From NCBI GenBank assembly GCA_964649515.1, contig CAZYPV010000006.1, forward strand, positions 7,983-71,982: 64,000 nucleotides of DNA, in the 5' to 3' direction. Shown here piece after piece: positions 54,384-63,035 of this stretch (within the stretch, counting starts at the first letter, position 1; the number at the start of each line of letters is the position of its first letter). A program made the translations under genes and the position numbers. The DNA comes from CALKGK01 sp964649515 (GTDB taxonomy: Bacteria > Bacteroidota > Bacteroidia > Flavobacteriales_D > Sanyastnellaceae). Below the pieces are notes generated by a model, which made no database searches, was not told where the DNA came from, and worked only from the letters and a program-made list of their open reading frames with translations.

Positions 54384-55920
54384 AAAAGCTGAAAAAGGTA
54401 ACACCGGCTTGCGTTTCCAAGGTGTCTTCTGTCAGAAAGGAGAGGTAGGCAATCAACAAAAAACCTAGGGCGACAAAGCGGTTTTCCGAAGGCACTTTCT
54501 TCCAACACACTACCAAAACAAGCAGTAAAATAAGGGGTCCGAGAACGCCAAATGCCACCCAAAAGCTCAGAAATTGTTGGTGACTCCTCAACCTAAATTT
54601 TTCCTCGAGTGGGGAATTATCTTCAATGTATTGTGCTTTGAATGCTTTCGAAACATCGCCTGTTCCCACGCCAATCCAGGGGTGTTTTTGAATGATGTGG
54701 AGGGCGGTTTTCCAATACTCTAAGCGTTGTATGAAGGATTTTCCGCTGGGATCGTCTCCGCTGTTGAGGGCATCCATTTCAAAGAACAATTCGTCCAATC
54801 TCCTACGTATTGCATTGGCTTCAAGCATTTTTGGGTTGGTGATGCCCTGTTCTACTGCTTTTATGTCTTCATTGCTCAATCCAGCAACTCCCTCTCGGTC
54901 TTTTATGGCGTGTATGGCCGTCATGTAGCGCATCAGCGTGGCACTGATCAAACCACCGTTTTGAGCTTGTCCTGTGAAGGGAATTTCGCTTCGTTCTTCC
55001 CACGCCACGCTCATTTCATAACGGTTAAAGTGGCAATACACCAAGTTCCCCGATTCGCGATAACGCTTATTCAATTCACATTCAAAGTCATTTCCATCCC
55101 TTGTTTTATTCAATGAAAATGGCGGATGGCTACTCGAATAATGCGCTCTGTAAGCATCGGCTATGAACAGCCCAGCCATCAGAAGGGCGAGGGATATGGA
55201 CAAGGTGAAGGCCATTTTCATCCGCGGTCTTCCTTTTCGTTGGAAGAGGTCCCAAACGATGTAAAGGGAGAGAACAAACACCAAACCCAATCCGGTAATG
55301 CTTTGCACTTCCCACATGAAGATGAGGTATGCTGCGATGTAAATCACCCCAAGCAAAAGAGGAAAGCGCTTCTTGCGGAGTTCATCAAATAAGATGAGCA
55401 TGCCCAAATTCAGCATGAGCGAAAAGCGGATGTGCGAGGTGAAAACAGAGAGCGAACGAACATCGAATTCGGGGTTGTTCCAATACCCCCAGTTCTTCAA
55501 AAAACAGACAATTACCGCTAGAAACAAAGCACTTGTGAAAAGGCGTTTCAACCAGTTCCACATGGCAAAAGGTAGCGGTGTCATGGTGTACAAGACAACG
55601 GGGAAAAGGAGCAGGGGTAGCTTTTTGCGCAGATCGTTTAGGGCGTAGTGAAAATCACTGGTGTGAAGGAGGCCAAGAAGATGGATCAAAACGATGGAAA
55701 ACAAGACGGCAAACACCCATTTGTTGCGAACTGGGGGGGCGATGATTTCACCGCATTTCCGTCGGTAGTTTTTGCTCAAAAGTTCAATCAACCAAACGCA
55801 CAAAACCCAAATGCTGCCTACGCTCATGATGACGTTGGACCAGGGCATTCCTATGCAGGTTCCGATCATCCCAATGCTGTACAGCCAAACGATGATTTTA
55901 TGGTTGATGATCAGATGCAC
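54316..55920 (-). CDS. O-antigen ligase-family membrane protein
   Basis: A 534-residue polytopic membrane protein with about ten hydrophobic segments and a large periplasmic loop of about 200 residues (roughly 260-440). The loop carries the ligase-type motif region FIQRLEYWKTALHIIQKHPW followed by IGVGTGDVSKAF, where Wzy_C/WaaL proteins keep conserved Arg/His residues. It would transfer O-antigen or a related glycan to lipid A-core in the periplasm. The family could also include polymerases, so the precise role is open. It is 12 bases downstream of the S41 protease gene and convergent with the glycosyltransferases of the same pathway. Confidence 0.88.
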   Translation of the reverse strand: MHLIINHKIIVWLYSIGMIGTCIGMPWSNVIMSVGSIWVLCVWLIELLSKNYRRKCGEIIAPPVRNKWVFAVLFSIVLIHLLGLLHTSDFHYALNDLRKKLPLLLFPVVLYTMTPLPFAMWNWLKRLFTSALFLAVIVCFLKNWGYWNNPEFDVRSLSVFTSHIRFSLMLNLGMLILFDELRKKRFPLLLGVIYIAAYLIFMWEVQSITGLGLVFVLSLYIVWDLFQRKGRPRMKMAFTLSISLALLMAGLFIADAYRAHYSSSHPPFSLNKTRDGNDFECELNKRYRESGNLVYCHFNRYEMSVAWEERSEIPFTGQAQNGGLISATLMRYMTAIHAIKDREGVAGLSNEDIKAVEQGITNPKMLEANAIRRRLDELFFEMDALNSGDDPSGKSFIQRLEYWKTALHIIQKHPWIGVGTGDVSKAFKAQYIEDNSPLEEKFRLRSHQQFLSFWVAFGVLGPLILLLVLVVCWKKVPSENRFVALGFLLIAYLSFLTEDTLETQAGVTFFSFFISLFFLWPIANLPASNSPLEQ

Positions 55921-55932
55921 AAGGGCGAGGGG

Positions 55933-57588
55933 TTACGGTTGTGCTCTCAGAATGCTGGCGTAATCGCTCTCGAAGGTGCTCAAAGCCCGATCAATCACAA
56001 GGTCGTTTTTCAACCCATATTGAATGGCACCTTTTCGATAGTAGTAGCGCAAAATAATTTCGCTCTCCAAGGCTTGTTTCACTTCGGATTTGAACAAGGC
56101 CAAATCGCGCTTTTTGTTGGGAGTCAATTGTGCTTTCAATGCAGCAAACTCAGCAGAGGCATTCTCCAAATACTGCTCTTCCTTCGCGGTTTCTTCGAGT
56201 TTGAGTAGGAGTGCATCGGTGCGGGTATCCAACTCAAATTCACGATCCAGCGCATAATCCACAAAGGCTTGATAATCTTCATCGCTCAATTCAAACCCTT
56301 CTGGCGCGGGAATGCTGTCTTTTTTCTGTGCAAAGCGGTTGGCGTAATCGAAGAGGATGTATTTTCCGGAGAGGGCATTCAAGATGTTGCTCGCAGGCGC
56401 TTCTTCCACCAAAACATCAGGGTCAATTCCCCGGCCGTCAAATACGGGTCTGCCAGCAACGGTAGTAAAAGGTTTGATGAGCGAATCCGGAAGTTCAGTT
56501 ACGTTTCCATCAGCGTCGCGCTCGCTGTAGTTGAGCTTTTGAATGCATCTTCCGCTGGGCGTATAGTACTTGGCCACGGTGAGTTTCATTTTGGTGTTGT
56601 AGCTCAAGTCCTTGGTTTGCTGAACAAGTCCTTTCCCAAAGGATCTCCGACCCAGAATCACAGCGCGGTCGAGGTCTTGAAGGGTTCCAGAAACAATTTC
56701 CGAAGCGGAGGCCGACTTGTCATCAATCAACACGATGATGGGTATTTCGGTGTCCAACGGACTGTTCAAGGCATTGTAGGTTTTGTTCCAATCTTCCAGC
56801 TTTCCTCGGGTGCTCACGACTTCTGTTCCTTTGGGGACGAAAAAGTTGACGATGTTCACCGCTTCTCTCAGCAATCCACCTCCATTTCCGCGGAGATCGA
56901 ACACCAATTGTTCCATTCCTTCTTCTTTCAAGGCGAGGAAGGATTTTTTCACTTCGGAACTGGATGTCTTCGTAAAGCTCCCCAAAGCAATGTATCCGGT
57001 TTTCTCATCCAACATCCCGAAATAGGGCACGTCAGGCACTTGAATTTCAGCGCGTTCAACAGGGATTTCAATGCTTTCGTTGCTGTCAGGTCGAGTGATG
57101 GTAAGCAATACTTCGGTACCACTTTGCCCTTTCAATAGATCGGAGATTTCGCTGTGGTTTTTCCCCACAACATCCACTCCGTCAACAGCAATCACGACGT
57201 CTCCTGATTTTAATCCGGCTTGAGCGGCAGAAAATCCTTCGTAAGGTTCTATGATGGTGATTTTCCCGTCGATGGTGTTCACCGAAGCGCCTATTCCGCC
57301 ATACTGACCGGTAGTCATGAATCGATAATCTTCAATTTTTGATTCGGGATAGTACACCGTGTAAGGGTCGAGTGATTTGAGCATGGCGTCAATGCTCGTT
57401 TTCATGAGTTCACCGGGTTGAGTCTCGTCCACGTAGTAAGTATTCAACTCGCGGTAAACGTTGGTGAAAATTTCGAGGTTTTTGGAAATTTCGAAGTAGC
57501 CTTCTGCAAAGGAGAGCGACAAGAATCCACTGCTGAGGATGAGGCCTAAAAAGGCAAATCGTTTAGTTTTCTTGTTGAGTTTCTTCAT
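55933..57588 (-). CDS. S41-family C-terminal processing peptidase
   Basis: A serine protease of about 551 residues. ATG at 57588 is preferred over 57624 because it gives a normal signal or anchor sequence (KKLNKKTKRFAFLGLILSSG, then FLSLSFAEG). The PDZ domain is at about 80-180 (YGGIGASVNTIDGKITIIEP, GLKSGDVVIAVDGVDV). In the catalytic part the SASASE motif (292-297) holds the nucleophile region, and the general base Lys319 is in RRSFGKGLVQQ. A helical C-terminal extension (DYQAFVDYALDREFELDTRT) follows. It degrades or matures periplasmic proteins. It overlaps rnpA by 26 bases and is followed by the O-antigen ligase gene. Confidence 0.95.
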   Translation of the reverse strand: MKKLNKKTKRFAFLGLILSSGFLSLSFAEGYFEISKNLEIFTNVYRELNTYYVDETQPGELMKTSIDAMLKSLDPYTVYYPESKIEDYRFMTTGQYGGIGASVNTIDGKITIIEPYEGFSAAQAGLKSGDVVIAVDGVDVVGKNHSEISDLLKGQSGTEVLLTITRPDSNESIEIPVERAEIQVPDVPYFGMLDEKTGYIALGSFTKTSSSEVKKSFLALKEEGMEQLVFDLRGNGGGLLREAVNIVNFFVPKGTEVVSTRGKLEDWNKTYNALNSPLDTEIPIIVLIDDKSASASEIVSGTLQDLDRAVILGRRSFGKGLVQQTKDLSYNTKMKLTVAKYYTPSGRCIQKLNYSERDADGNVTELPDSLIKPFTTVAGRPVFDGRGIDPDVLVEEAPASNILNALSGKYILFDYANRFAQKKDSIPAPEGFELSDEDYQAFVDYALDREFELDTRTDALLLKLEETAKEEQYLENASAEFAALKAQLTPNKKRDLALFKSEVKQALESEIILRYYYRKGAIQYGLKNDLVIDRALSTFESDYASILRAQP

Positions 57589-57982
57589 GCTGTTGAGGGT
57601 CTGTTGACTCGATTTCTTTTTCAAAACGCAAGGCGAGCTCCTTTATTTTGGACTCGCTCTCCTCAAAGGTAAGCATCTTGTTTCCCACATACAGAAGGAT
57701 GAGGCTCATTTGTTTGTTTTGCTTGGTGAGGGGGTCGAAAAAGCGCTGCTTATTCAAGCGCCAAGCTTCGCGCATGAGTCGTTTGATTCGGTTTCGATCA
57801 ACGGCTTTTTTGAATCTCCTTTTCCCTACGCTCATCATCACTTGGCAGGGATGTTCTACCCGCAAATCTTCTTCCCGGAACAAAAGCACAAAAGGGTACT
57901 TCTTCACAGAGCGTCCTTCCGAAAAGGTCCGGGAGATGATGCGCTCGTGGGTGAGCCTTTCTGACTTCGAAAAGGTATTCAA
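57563..57982 (-). CDS. rnpA: Ribonuclease P protein component
   Basis: This 139-residue basic protein assists the RNase P RNA in cutting tRNA 5' leaders. Family motifs are FSKSERLTHERIISRTFSEG, HPCQVMMSVGKRRFKKAVDR and the RNR-type motif NRIKRLMREAWRLNKQ. The C-terminus is Glu/Gln-rich (EKEIESTDPQQHEETQQEN). The start is TTG at 57982, as no in-frame ATG precedes the conserved region. rnpA is usually next to rpmH in bacteria but not here, which is common in Bacteroidota. It shares 26 bases with the S41 protease start. A terminator separates it from hemD. Confidence 0.96.
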   Translation of the reverse strand: MNTFSKSERLTHERIISRTFSEGRSVKKYPFVLLFREEDLRVEHPCQVMMSVGKRRFKKAVDRNRIKRLMREAWRLNKQRFFDPLTKQNKQMSLILLYVGNKMLTFEESESKIKELALRFEKEIESTDPQQHEETQQEN

Positions 57983-58002
57983 TGTGCTTTCAAGTTAAAC
58001 GT

Positions 58003-58027
58003 AAAAGGTGAGCATTGCCCACCTTTT
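58003..58027. terminator. Intrinsic terminator between hemD and rnpA
   Basis: AAAAGGTGAGC (58003-58013) and GCCCACCTTTT (58017-58027) form an 11-bp stem with a G-U pair and a 3-base loop, ending in a short T-run in both directions. It ends the hemD transcript just upstream of rnpA. Confidence 0.75.
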
Positions 58028-58050
58028 ATCCATTTTATATGACGGAAAGA

Positions 58051-58797
58051 TTAAGCTTTTCCAGTAATGTAATTCTCGATGGCCATGGTCATGGATGGCG
58101 CTTTTTGATTGGGTGCATTCACATCCACACGTAAACCACTGTCCAAAGTAGCCTTGGCTGTAGTTGGACCAAAAACAGCAATTTTTGTGCTGCCTTGGGT
58201 GAACTCAGGGAAATTCTTCAACAAAGATTCAATTCCCGATGGACTGAAAAACACCAACATGTCGTACTTCACGTCAGACAGATCAGACAAGTCACTGCAT
58301 ACCGTACGGTACATCACTGCTTTGGTATAGGTGAGACCTGCTTCATCCAAAAGCTGAGGAATGGTGGGCTTGAGCAAATCAGAACAAGGCAAAAGGAATT
58401 TCTCTTGCTTGTGCTTCTTCATCACGTCCATCAAATCTGCAAAACGAATCTGACCATGGAAGATCTTCCGCTTGCGATACACCACATACTTTTGAAGGTA
58501 GTAGGCTGTTGATTCTGAAATGCAAAAGTACTTCATGGTATCCGGCACGGTCACCCTCATTTCTTCACACATGCGGAAGAAATGATCCACTGCATTTCTT
58601 GATGTAAAGATGACTGCTGAATGTTCCAAGATGGAAACGCGTTGTTGACGAAACTCTTGTGCGTCAACGGCTTCCACATGAATGAACGGGCGAAAATCGA
58701 TTTTCAAATTCAACTTTTTGGCCAAATCGAAGTAAGGCGACTTATCTCCGCTAGGTTTCGGTTGAGAAATGAGAATCGTTTTGATTTTTTCTGCCAT
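58051..58797 (-). CDS. hemD: Uroporphyrinogen-III synthase
   Basis: This cytosolic enzyme cyclises hydroxymethylbilane to uroporphyrinogen III in heme and siroheme synthesis. The 248 residues have the two-domain fold with a low-conservation sequence typical of HemD: KTILISQPKPSGDKSPYFDL at the start, AVIFTSRNAVDHFFRMCEEM, then KYFCISESTAYYLQK, DMLVFFSPSGIESLLKNFPE and IAVFGPTTAKATLDSGLRVD. It lies 37 bases after the DUF4271 gene on the same strand, a typical Bacteroidota arrangement, and ends at a terminator. No other heme genes are in the window. Confidence 0.94.
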   Translation of the reverse strand: MAEKIKTILISQPKPSGDKSPYFDLAKKLNLKIDFRPFIHVEAVDAQEFRQQRVSILEHSAVIFTSRNAVDHFFRMCEEMRVTVPDTMKYFCISESTAYYLQKYVVYRKRKIFHGQIRFADLMDVMKKHKQEKFLLPCSDLLKPTIPQLLDEAGLTYTKAVMYRTVCSDLSDLSDVKYDMLVFFSPSGIESLLKNFPEFTQGSTKIAVFGPTTAKATLDSGLRVDVNAPNQKAPSMTMAIENYITGKA

Positions 58798-58834
58798 AGC
58801 ACCGTAGTAGTTGATTCAGTTTTTAATGCGGACT

Positions 58835-59509
58835 TCATATCAATTGGTACTGAACCAAGCGAACAAGAACCCACATCGGTAAAATTTCAAGGGTGCAAAG
58901 ATACAAAATTATGTAAATCAGTGGTGAACGATAACTAAGTGCTCCTTGAATTCCACGAATCAATCGCCAAATGTAGCTCAACAGGGCTAGAAAGAAGAGA
59001 ATGGGCGCTATCCAAGAAACCTGGTTTAGGGGAAAATACATGAGCAAAAGCAGGAACGGAAAGCCAAAAAGCGCAACAAATTCCAAAAAATAGAACACGT
59101 TAAAAAGATATTCTTCCAAGCCATATTCTCGGCCCAGAAGTCCTTCAAGCAACTGAATCATGATGAACTTCAAGGTGTAAATCCCAATGAAAAACACCAG
59201 TATTCGTCCCATCAAGGAAGCGCTGTCTTCAGCAAGACTGGGCGCTTGCCATTTCAGCAAGAGAAAGAGGAGCAAGGACCAAAACAACAAGCTAAAGGGA
59301 ATCATCGCAACCAAGCCTCTACGCGAGAGAACGGGAACTTCGCGAATTTCTTGGCGCATTAATCGGTAATTGAAGAGTCCGGTGGTCAACAACTGAACAT
59401 AAGCACTGTAGTTGAATTTCGCCCAAGCCAAACTTCCCAACGCGGCCAAAACCAGCCAAATCATCCAATCTTCTGCCAAATGTTCTGCAATGCGCAAACT
59501 TCCTTCCAT
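58835..59509 (-). CDS. DUF4271-family membrane protein
   Basis: A 224-residue inner-membrane protein with about six transmembrane helices (MIWLVLAALGSLAWAKF, MIPFSLLFWSLLLFLLLKW, ILVFFIGIYTLKFIMI, FLEFVALFGFPFLLLLM, APILFFLALLSYIWR, SPLIYIILYLCTLEIL). The Bacteroidota family DUF4271 has this topology and occurs directly upstream of hemD. The function is unknown. It follows the lamin-tail gene by nine bases, so lamin-tail, DUF4271 and hemD form a likely operon. Confidence 0.88.
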   Translation of the reverse strand: MEGSLRIAEHLAEDWMIWLVLAALGSLAWAKFNYSAYVQLLTTGLFNYRLMRQEIREVPVLSRRGLVAMIPFSLLFWSLLLFLLLKWQAPSLAEDSASLMGRILVFFIGIYTLKFIMIQLLEGLLGREYGLEEYLFNVFYFLEFVALFGFPFLLLLMYFPLNQVSWIAPILFFLALLSYIWRLIRGIQGALSYRSPLIYIILYLCTLEILPMWVLVRLVQYQLI

Positions 59510-59518
59510 CGCTGATTT

Positions 59519-62500
59519 TTAATTCAAAGGGTGTCCCAATACCGCTACGGCCTTGTGTTGAATGATGTCGCCTTGCGGACTAAAAGCTTCCAAAAACACG
59601 ATATACATTCCGATTCCCGCTTTCGATCGATCATCTGTAAATCCGTCCCAGCTCACTGTATTTTCTGCTCCAGCAAGTTGGTTGCTCACCAGCCTACGAA
59701 CAAGGATTCCCCGATCGGTATAGATGTTCACGCGATAGGTGTAACCAGGTTCCGGAAGGGTGAAATCAATGTTGAGCACGTCTTCAAAGCCATCGTTGTC
59801 GGGCGAAAAAACTTCCGGAGAAAGACTCATTTCTCCCTGGGCTTCACTCACGAAAAACTGAGAGTTGGGCAAGCCGGGTGTTCCATAACCCACTTCACGC
59901 GACGCAGAGTGCCAATTGCTTTTGTCCTGTCCCGACCTCATGGGGTCCAAGCGCTCCAAAGCTACTCCATCAAGATCGTTCAACAAACCGTAATGCTGGT
60001 CTTCGCTGTAATCCACCCGATCGCTCACTCCGAGAAGACTGTCGAGCAACAAAACACTGCCCTCAGCATTTCCATAAGGCGGTAAAGCTTCCATTTCAAC
60101 AAAAACAGCGCTATTGTTTTTGGGATAGCCAGCAGCCACTGCACTGGAGTTGGTGCTCAACAAAAGGTATTCTCCGGCGAAAAGCACAAGCTCCCGATCC
60201 GTGATGAGGTCTTCACTTCCCTCATCTTCGTTGGCCAGAAACCATCCTTTCAATCCAATGTTTCGCTCGCTTCTGTTGTAAATTTCGATGTAATCCACTT
60301 CACCATCTCGCGGATTGCTCAAGATTTCATTCACAATCAAATCACCCAGTTCGTGCTCTTCAGCCAAGGCAAAACGCTCGCTCAAAAACTCCGGTGAGTT
60401 GGTGCCGTTGGCTTCGCAATCGAATATGCCATTGATTCGCAATTCGTAAATCAAAGGAACGGCAAAGGCATTGTCAAATTCCAAAAGCAAGGTGTTGCTG
60501 TTCAAGCTTCCTTCCTGATTCACTAGACTCGCTTGCTGCACGGCATAGCCCAAAGAAGTAAAATTCCCGTCGCTCAGCCCAACGCTGGCTTCGAGAAGAT
60601 CTAAGCTAATGGGATCAATGGCTTCGTCAAAGCGCAATTGCAAAGTGGTGTTGTTCAGTACAAGAATTTCGAGCAATTGAGGAGCGGTGATGTCCGGAGA
60701 AAGATCGAGAACACTGTTGGCTTGTCCGGGTGTGGCTCCTTCAAAGTTGATGGCGGCGCGCCAGTTGTTTTTGTCGCTGCAGGCTTTGTTCGGGTTGATG
60801 CGTTCCAAACTCCAGCCTCCATCGTCCTTGCTCGAGTTTTGATACCAGCTCAAATCATACGCCACGGCGTCCAAAAGTTCTTCGTTTCCGTTGAACAACT
60901 CGATGGTTCTACCGCTATTGGTTAAAGAAGGGAAGTCACTCATCCCATAAACATTGGACCACATCACGAAAAAATTCAAATCGTCTTCATCGCACAAAAC
61001 AATGTATCCACCGGGAGCTAAAGTTACTTGTTCGGTAAAAGTTCCACCAGAAAGCTCAACGTTACTCAATTCCAAGGTTTGATTGCTAATGTTGTGAAGC
61101 TCGATAAACTCGGCATTGGGCGAGTCAAAATCTTCGTCGGGGTCGGGCAAGAGCTCGTTGATGATCAAATCACCCACCTGCGGTTCAAATCCCAAGGTAA
61201 AGTCAATATCGAAACTTTCACTGCTGGTATTTCCCGAACAATCACTGATTCCGTCAAGGGTCAAGGTGTAGTTTTCACCCGCAACAATGGCGGTGGTGAA
61301 GGTGATGAGCAATGCTGTTCCTTCTTCTGCTAAATTGATGAAGGAAAGCTCCAAGTTGTCAATGCTGGCAACAACGCTGATCGGACTATCAAAGTCCAAG
61401 GTTTCGGAGAATTGTACCAAAAGCTGGTTGTCAGAAATGATCTGATTGCCAATCAATGCAGGTGGGCTTACATCGGGTGCGTCGCTGAATACGGTGTTTT
61501 GGGTGCCCGGACTCCCTCCCGCAAAACTCATGGAAGCACTCCAATTACTCCCTCCACCGCAAGCCCCAAAAGGGTTGATGCGTTCCAAGCTTATTCCCCC
61601 GTCATCCAAACTCGGATTGCCGTACCAGGAGAGGTCATAAACCACAATATCGATGATTTCGTCTGCATTGCTCCGTAAGCTCAAACTATCGCCAGCGTTG
61701 CTCAAAGCAGTGAAGGATGGGATCCCAATCACACTACCGAAAGTATTGAATTCACTCACTGCGTCTTCATCACATAGAATCACGTGTTCTCCCGGACCAA
61801 AAGCGAAACTGGGCAGTACTTTTTCTGTGGTGGTATTCACGAAAATCCAGTTTCCAAGGTCGAAAAGGTTGTCGCTCGCATTGAACAGTTCCACAAATTC
61901 AAATTCGGGTAAGCCCAAGGCAGGGGTGGGATCGGCGAGAATTTCATTGATCACAACATCTCCCGGAAGAGCCACCGCACTTTCTACATAAGTGAACACT
62001 TCGCTCGTACTTTCAAGGATATTCCCACTCAAATCGCTCAAGTTGGCCAGTTCCAATGTACTCTCTTCGTTCGAAATAAAGTCACTACCGAAGTTGAGCA
62101 AAACAACACTGCTGCTGCCGTTTTCAAATTCAGCACTCATGGGGTTTCCTAAACCGAGAACGGTATAATTTGCGAGCACAGAAATACTCGCTGCGTCCAT
62201 CGGCTCAGAAAAAACCAAGCGTAAGTTGTTGGCGTCAATGACTTCTAAACTGATTAGCGTAGGCGCTTCCGTGTCGATGATTTCCGGACCACAATACACA
62301 TCGTCCAAAAAGAAATTATCCGCATTCGATACCGTGTAATTACAAACCCAACCGAGGTGAGTTCCACTGGAGTAGGTGTCGTCAAAACCCGTTGCTTCGA
62401 AGAGGAACTCTTCCCCCGCCTCAGGATCTACGAAAAGCGACCAGTTGCCAAGTTCATCACGCACTACACGAATTGAGAGTTCAAAGGAAGAGGAAATCTG

Positions 62501-62977
62501 TCCCAAACTAGCGGCAAGAATTTCGACAACAGCATCGCCCTCATTATCGTCCCGAAACAAACGAATCGCATCATCACTCCCCGATTCACCAAAGAGTAAA
62601 AAGTAACCATTCGCCCCCAAACTTTGGCTCCCCGTGAAGCTAAGATCTGAGGTGCTGCTGGAAAGATAAAAGCGAGAATAATTGTTCGAACTTCCGCTAA
62701 AAGACTGTTTGATGTAAAAACGCCACTCCTTGTAGTTCAAGTCCGTATCGTCGAAGCTCGTGCTGAGATAAGACTGCCCGGCATCGCTGTCCATTAACTG
62801 AAGTTGCCCGTCTGTATTCACAATGAAAGCAGCGTCTGTGCCCGACCATTCCGGATTAGCGTTGAAGTTACCATCGCCAAAATCATCCACCACTTGGGCC
62901 TGTGCAAATGCGTTCAAGAGAAAAACAAATGCGCATAAAAGAAAGACAGGGAGTTGTATGCGTTGAGTACTGAACAT
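59519..62977 (-). CDS. Secreted multidomain protein: LamG-like, three Ig/lamin-tail modules, FlgD-like C-terminus
   Basis: A surface protein of about 1152 residues. ATG at 62977 gives a good signal peptide (MFSTQRIQLPVFLLCAFVFL, LLNAFAQAQ). Residues about 30-250 form a LamG-like beta-sandwich (FGDGNFNANPEWSGTDAAF to CGPE). Then the pair of an Ig-like SbsA-type domain (DTEAPTLISLEVIDANNLRL) and a lamin-tail domain (VINEILADPTPALGLPEFEF) occurs three times. The repeats are recognisable by DLSWYGNPSLDDGGISLERI, DLSWYQNSSKDDGGWSLERI and DLDGVALERLDPMRSG. The C-terminus is FlgD-like (SPDNDGFEDVLNIDFTLPEP, IGMYIVFLEAFSPQGDI), a form used in T9SS cargo. The function is unknown, and ligand binding is inferred. 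First gene of the operon with DUF4271 and hemD. Confidence 0.9.
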   Translation of the reverse strand: MFSTQRIQLPVFLLCAFVFLLNAFAQAQVVDDFGDGNFNANPEWSGTDAAFIVNTDGQLQLMDSDAGQSYLSTSFDDTDLNYKEWRFYIKQSFSGSSNNYSRFYLSSSTSDLSFTGSQSLGANGYFLLFGESGSDDAIRLFRDDNEGDAVVEILAASLGQISSSFELSIRVVRDELGNWSLFVDPEAGEEFLFEATGFDDTYSSGTHLGWVCNYTVSNADNFFLDDVYCGPEIIDTEAPTLISLEVIDANNLRLVFSEPMDAASISVLANYTVLGLGNPMSAEFENGSSSVVLLNFGSDFISNEESTLELANLSDLSGNILESTSEVFTYVESAVALPGDVVINEILADPTPALGLPEFEFVELFNASDNLFDLGNWIFVNTTTEKVLPSFAFGPGEHVILCDEDAVSEFNTFGSVIGIPSFTALSNAGDSLSLRSNADEIIDIVVYDLSWYGNPSLDDGGISLERINPFGACGGGSNWSASMSFAGGSPGTQNTVFSDAPDVSPPALIGNQIISDNQLLVQFSETLDFDSPISVVASIDNLELSFINLAEEGTALLITFTTAIVAGENYTLTLDGISDCSGNTSSESFDIDFTLGFEPQVGDLIINELLPDPDEDFDSPNAEFIELHNISNQTLELSNVELSGGTFTEQVTLAPGGYIVLCDEDDLNFFVMWSNVYGMSDFPSLTNSGRTIELFNGNEELLDAVAYDLSWYQNSSKDDGGWSLERINPNKACSDKNNWRAAINFEGATPGQANSVLDLSPDITAPQLLEILVLNNTTLQLRFDEAIDPISLDLLEASVGLSDGNFTSLGYAVQQASLVNQEGSLNSNTLLLEFDNAFAVPLIYELRINGIFDCEANGTNSPEFLSERFALAEEHELGDLIVNEILSNPRDGEVDYIEIYNRSERNIGLKGWFLANEDEGSEDLITDRELVLFAGEYLLLSTNSSAVAAGYPKNNSAVFVEMEALPPYGNAEGSVLLLDSLLGVSDRVDYSEDQHYGLLNDLDGVALERLDPMRSGQDKSNWHSASREVGYGTPGLPNSQFFVSEAQGEMSLSPEVFSPDNDGFEDVLNIDFTLPEPGYTYRVNIYTDRGILVRRLVSNQLAGAENTVSWDGFTDDRSKAGIGMYIVFLEAFSPQGDIIQHKAVAVLGHPLN

Positions 62978-62983
62978 GGGGGC

Positions 62984-63000
62984 TAAATATACTACTTTTG
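62984..63000. promoter_or_regulatory. Back-to-back promoter elements of lamin-tail gene and asd
   Basis: Rightward TACTTTTG (62993-63000) matches TAnnTTTG exactly, and leftward TATATTTA (62991-62984) matches with one mismatch. They are separated by a single base. The leftward element is six bases before the ATG at 62977, the rightward one 11 or 35 bases before asd. Confidence 0.5.
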
Positions 63001-63035
63001 CCCCGCACACAATGGATCATTTACAAAGTCATTCA

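Noticed and set aside
56269..57138. A 289-codon open frame opposite the S41 protease
   Set aside because: It is a shadow of the protease coding sequence, with no motif and no start signal of its own.
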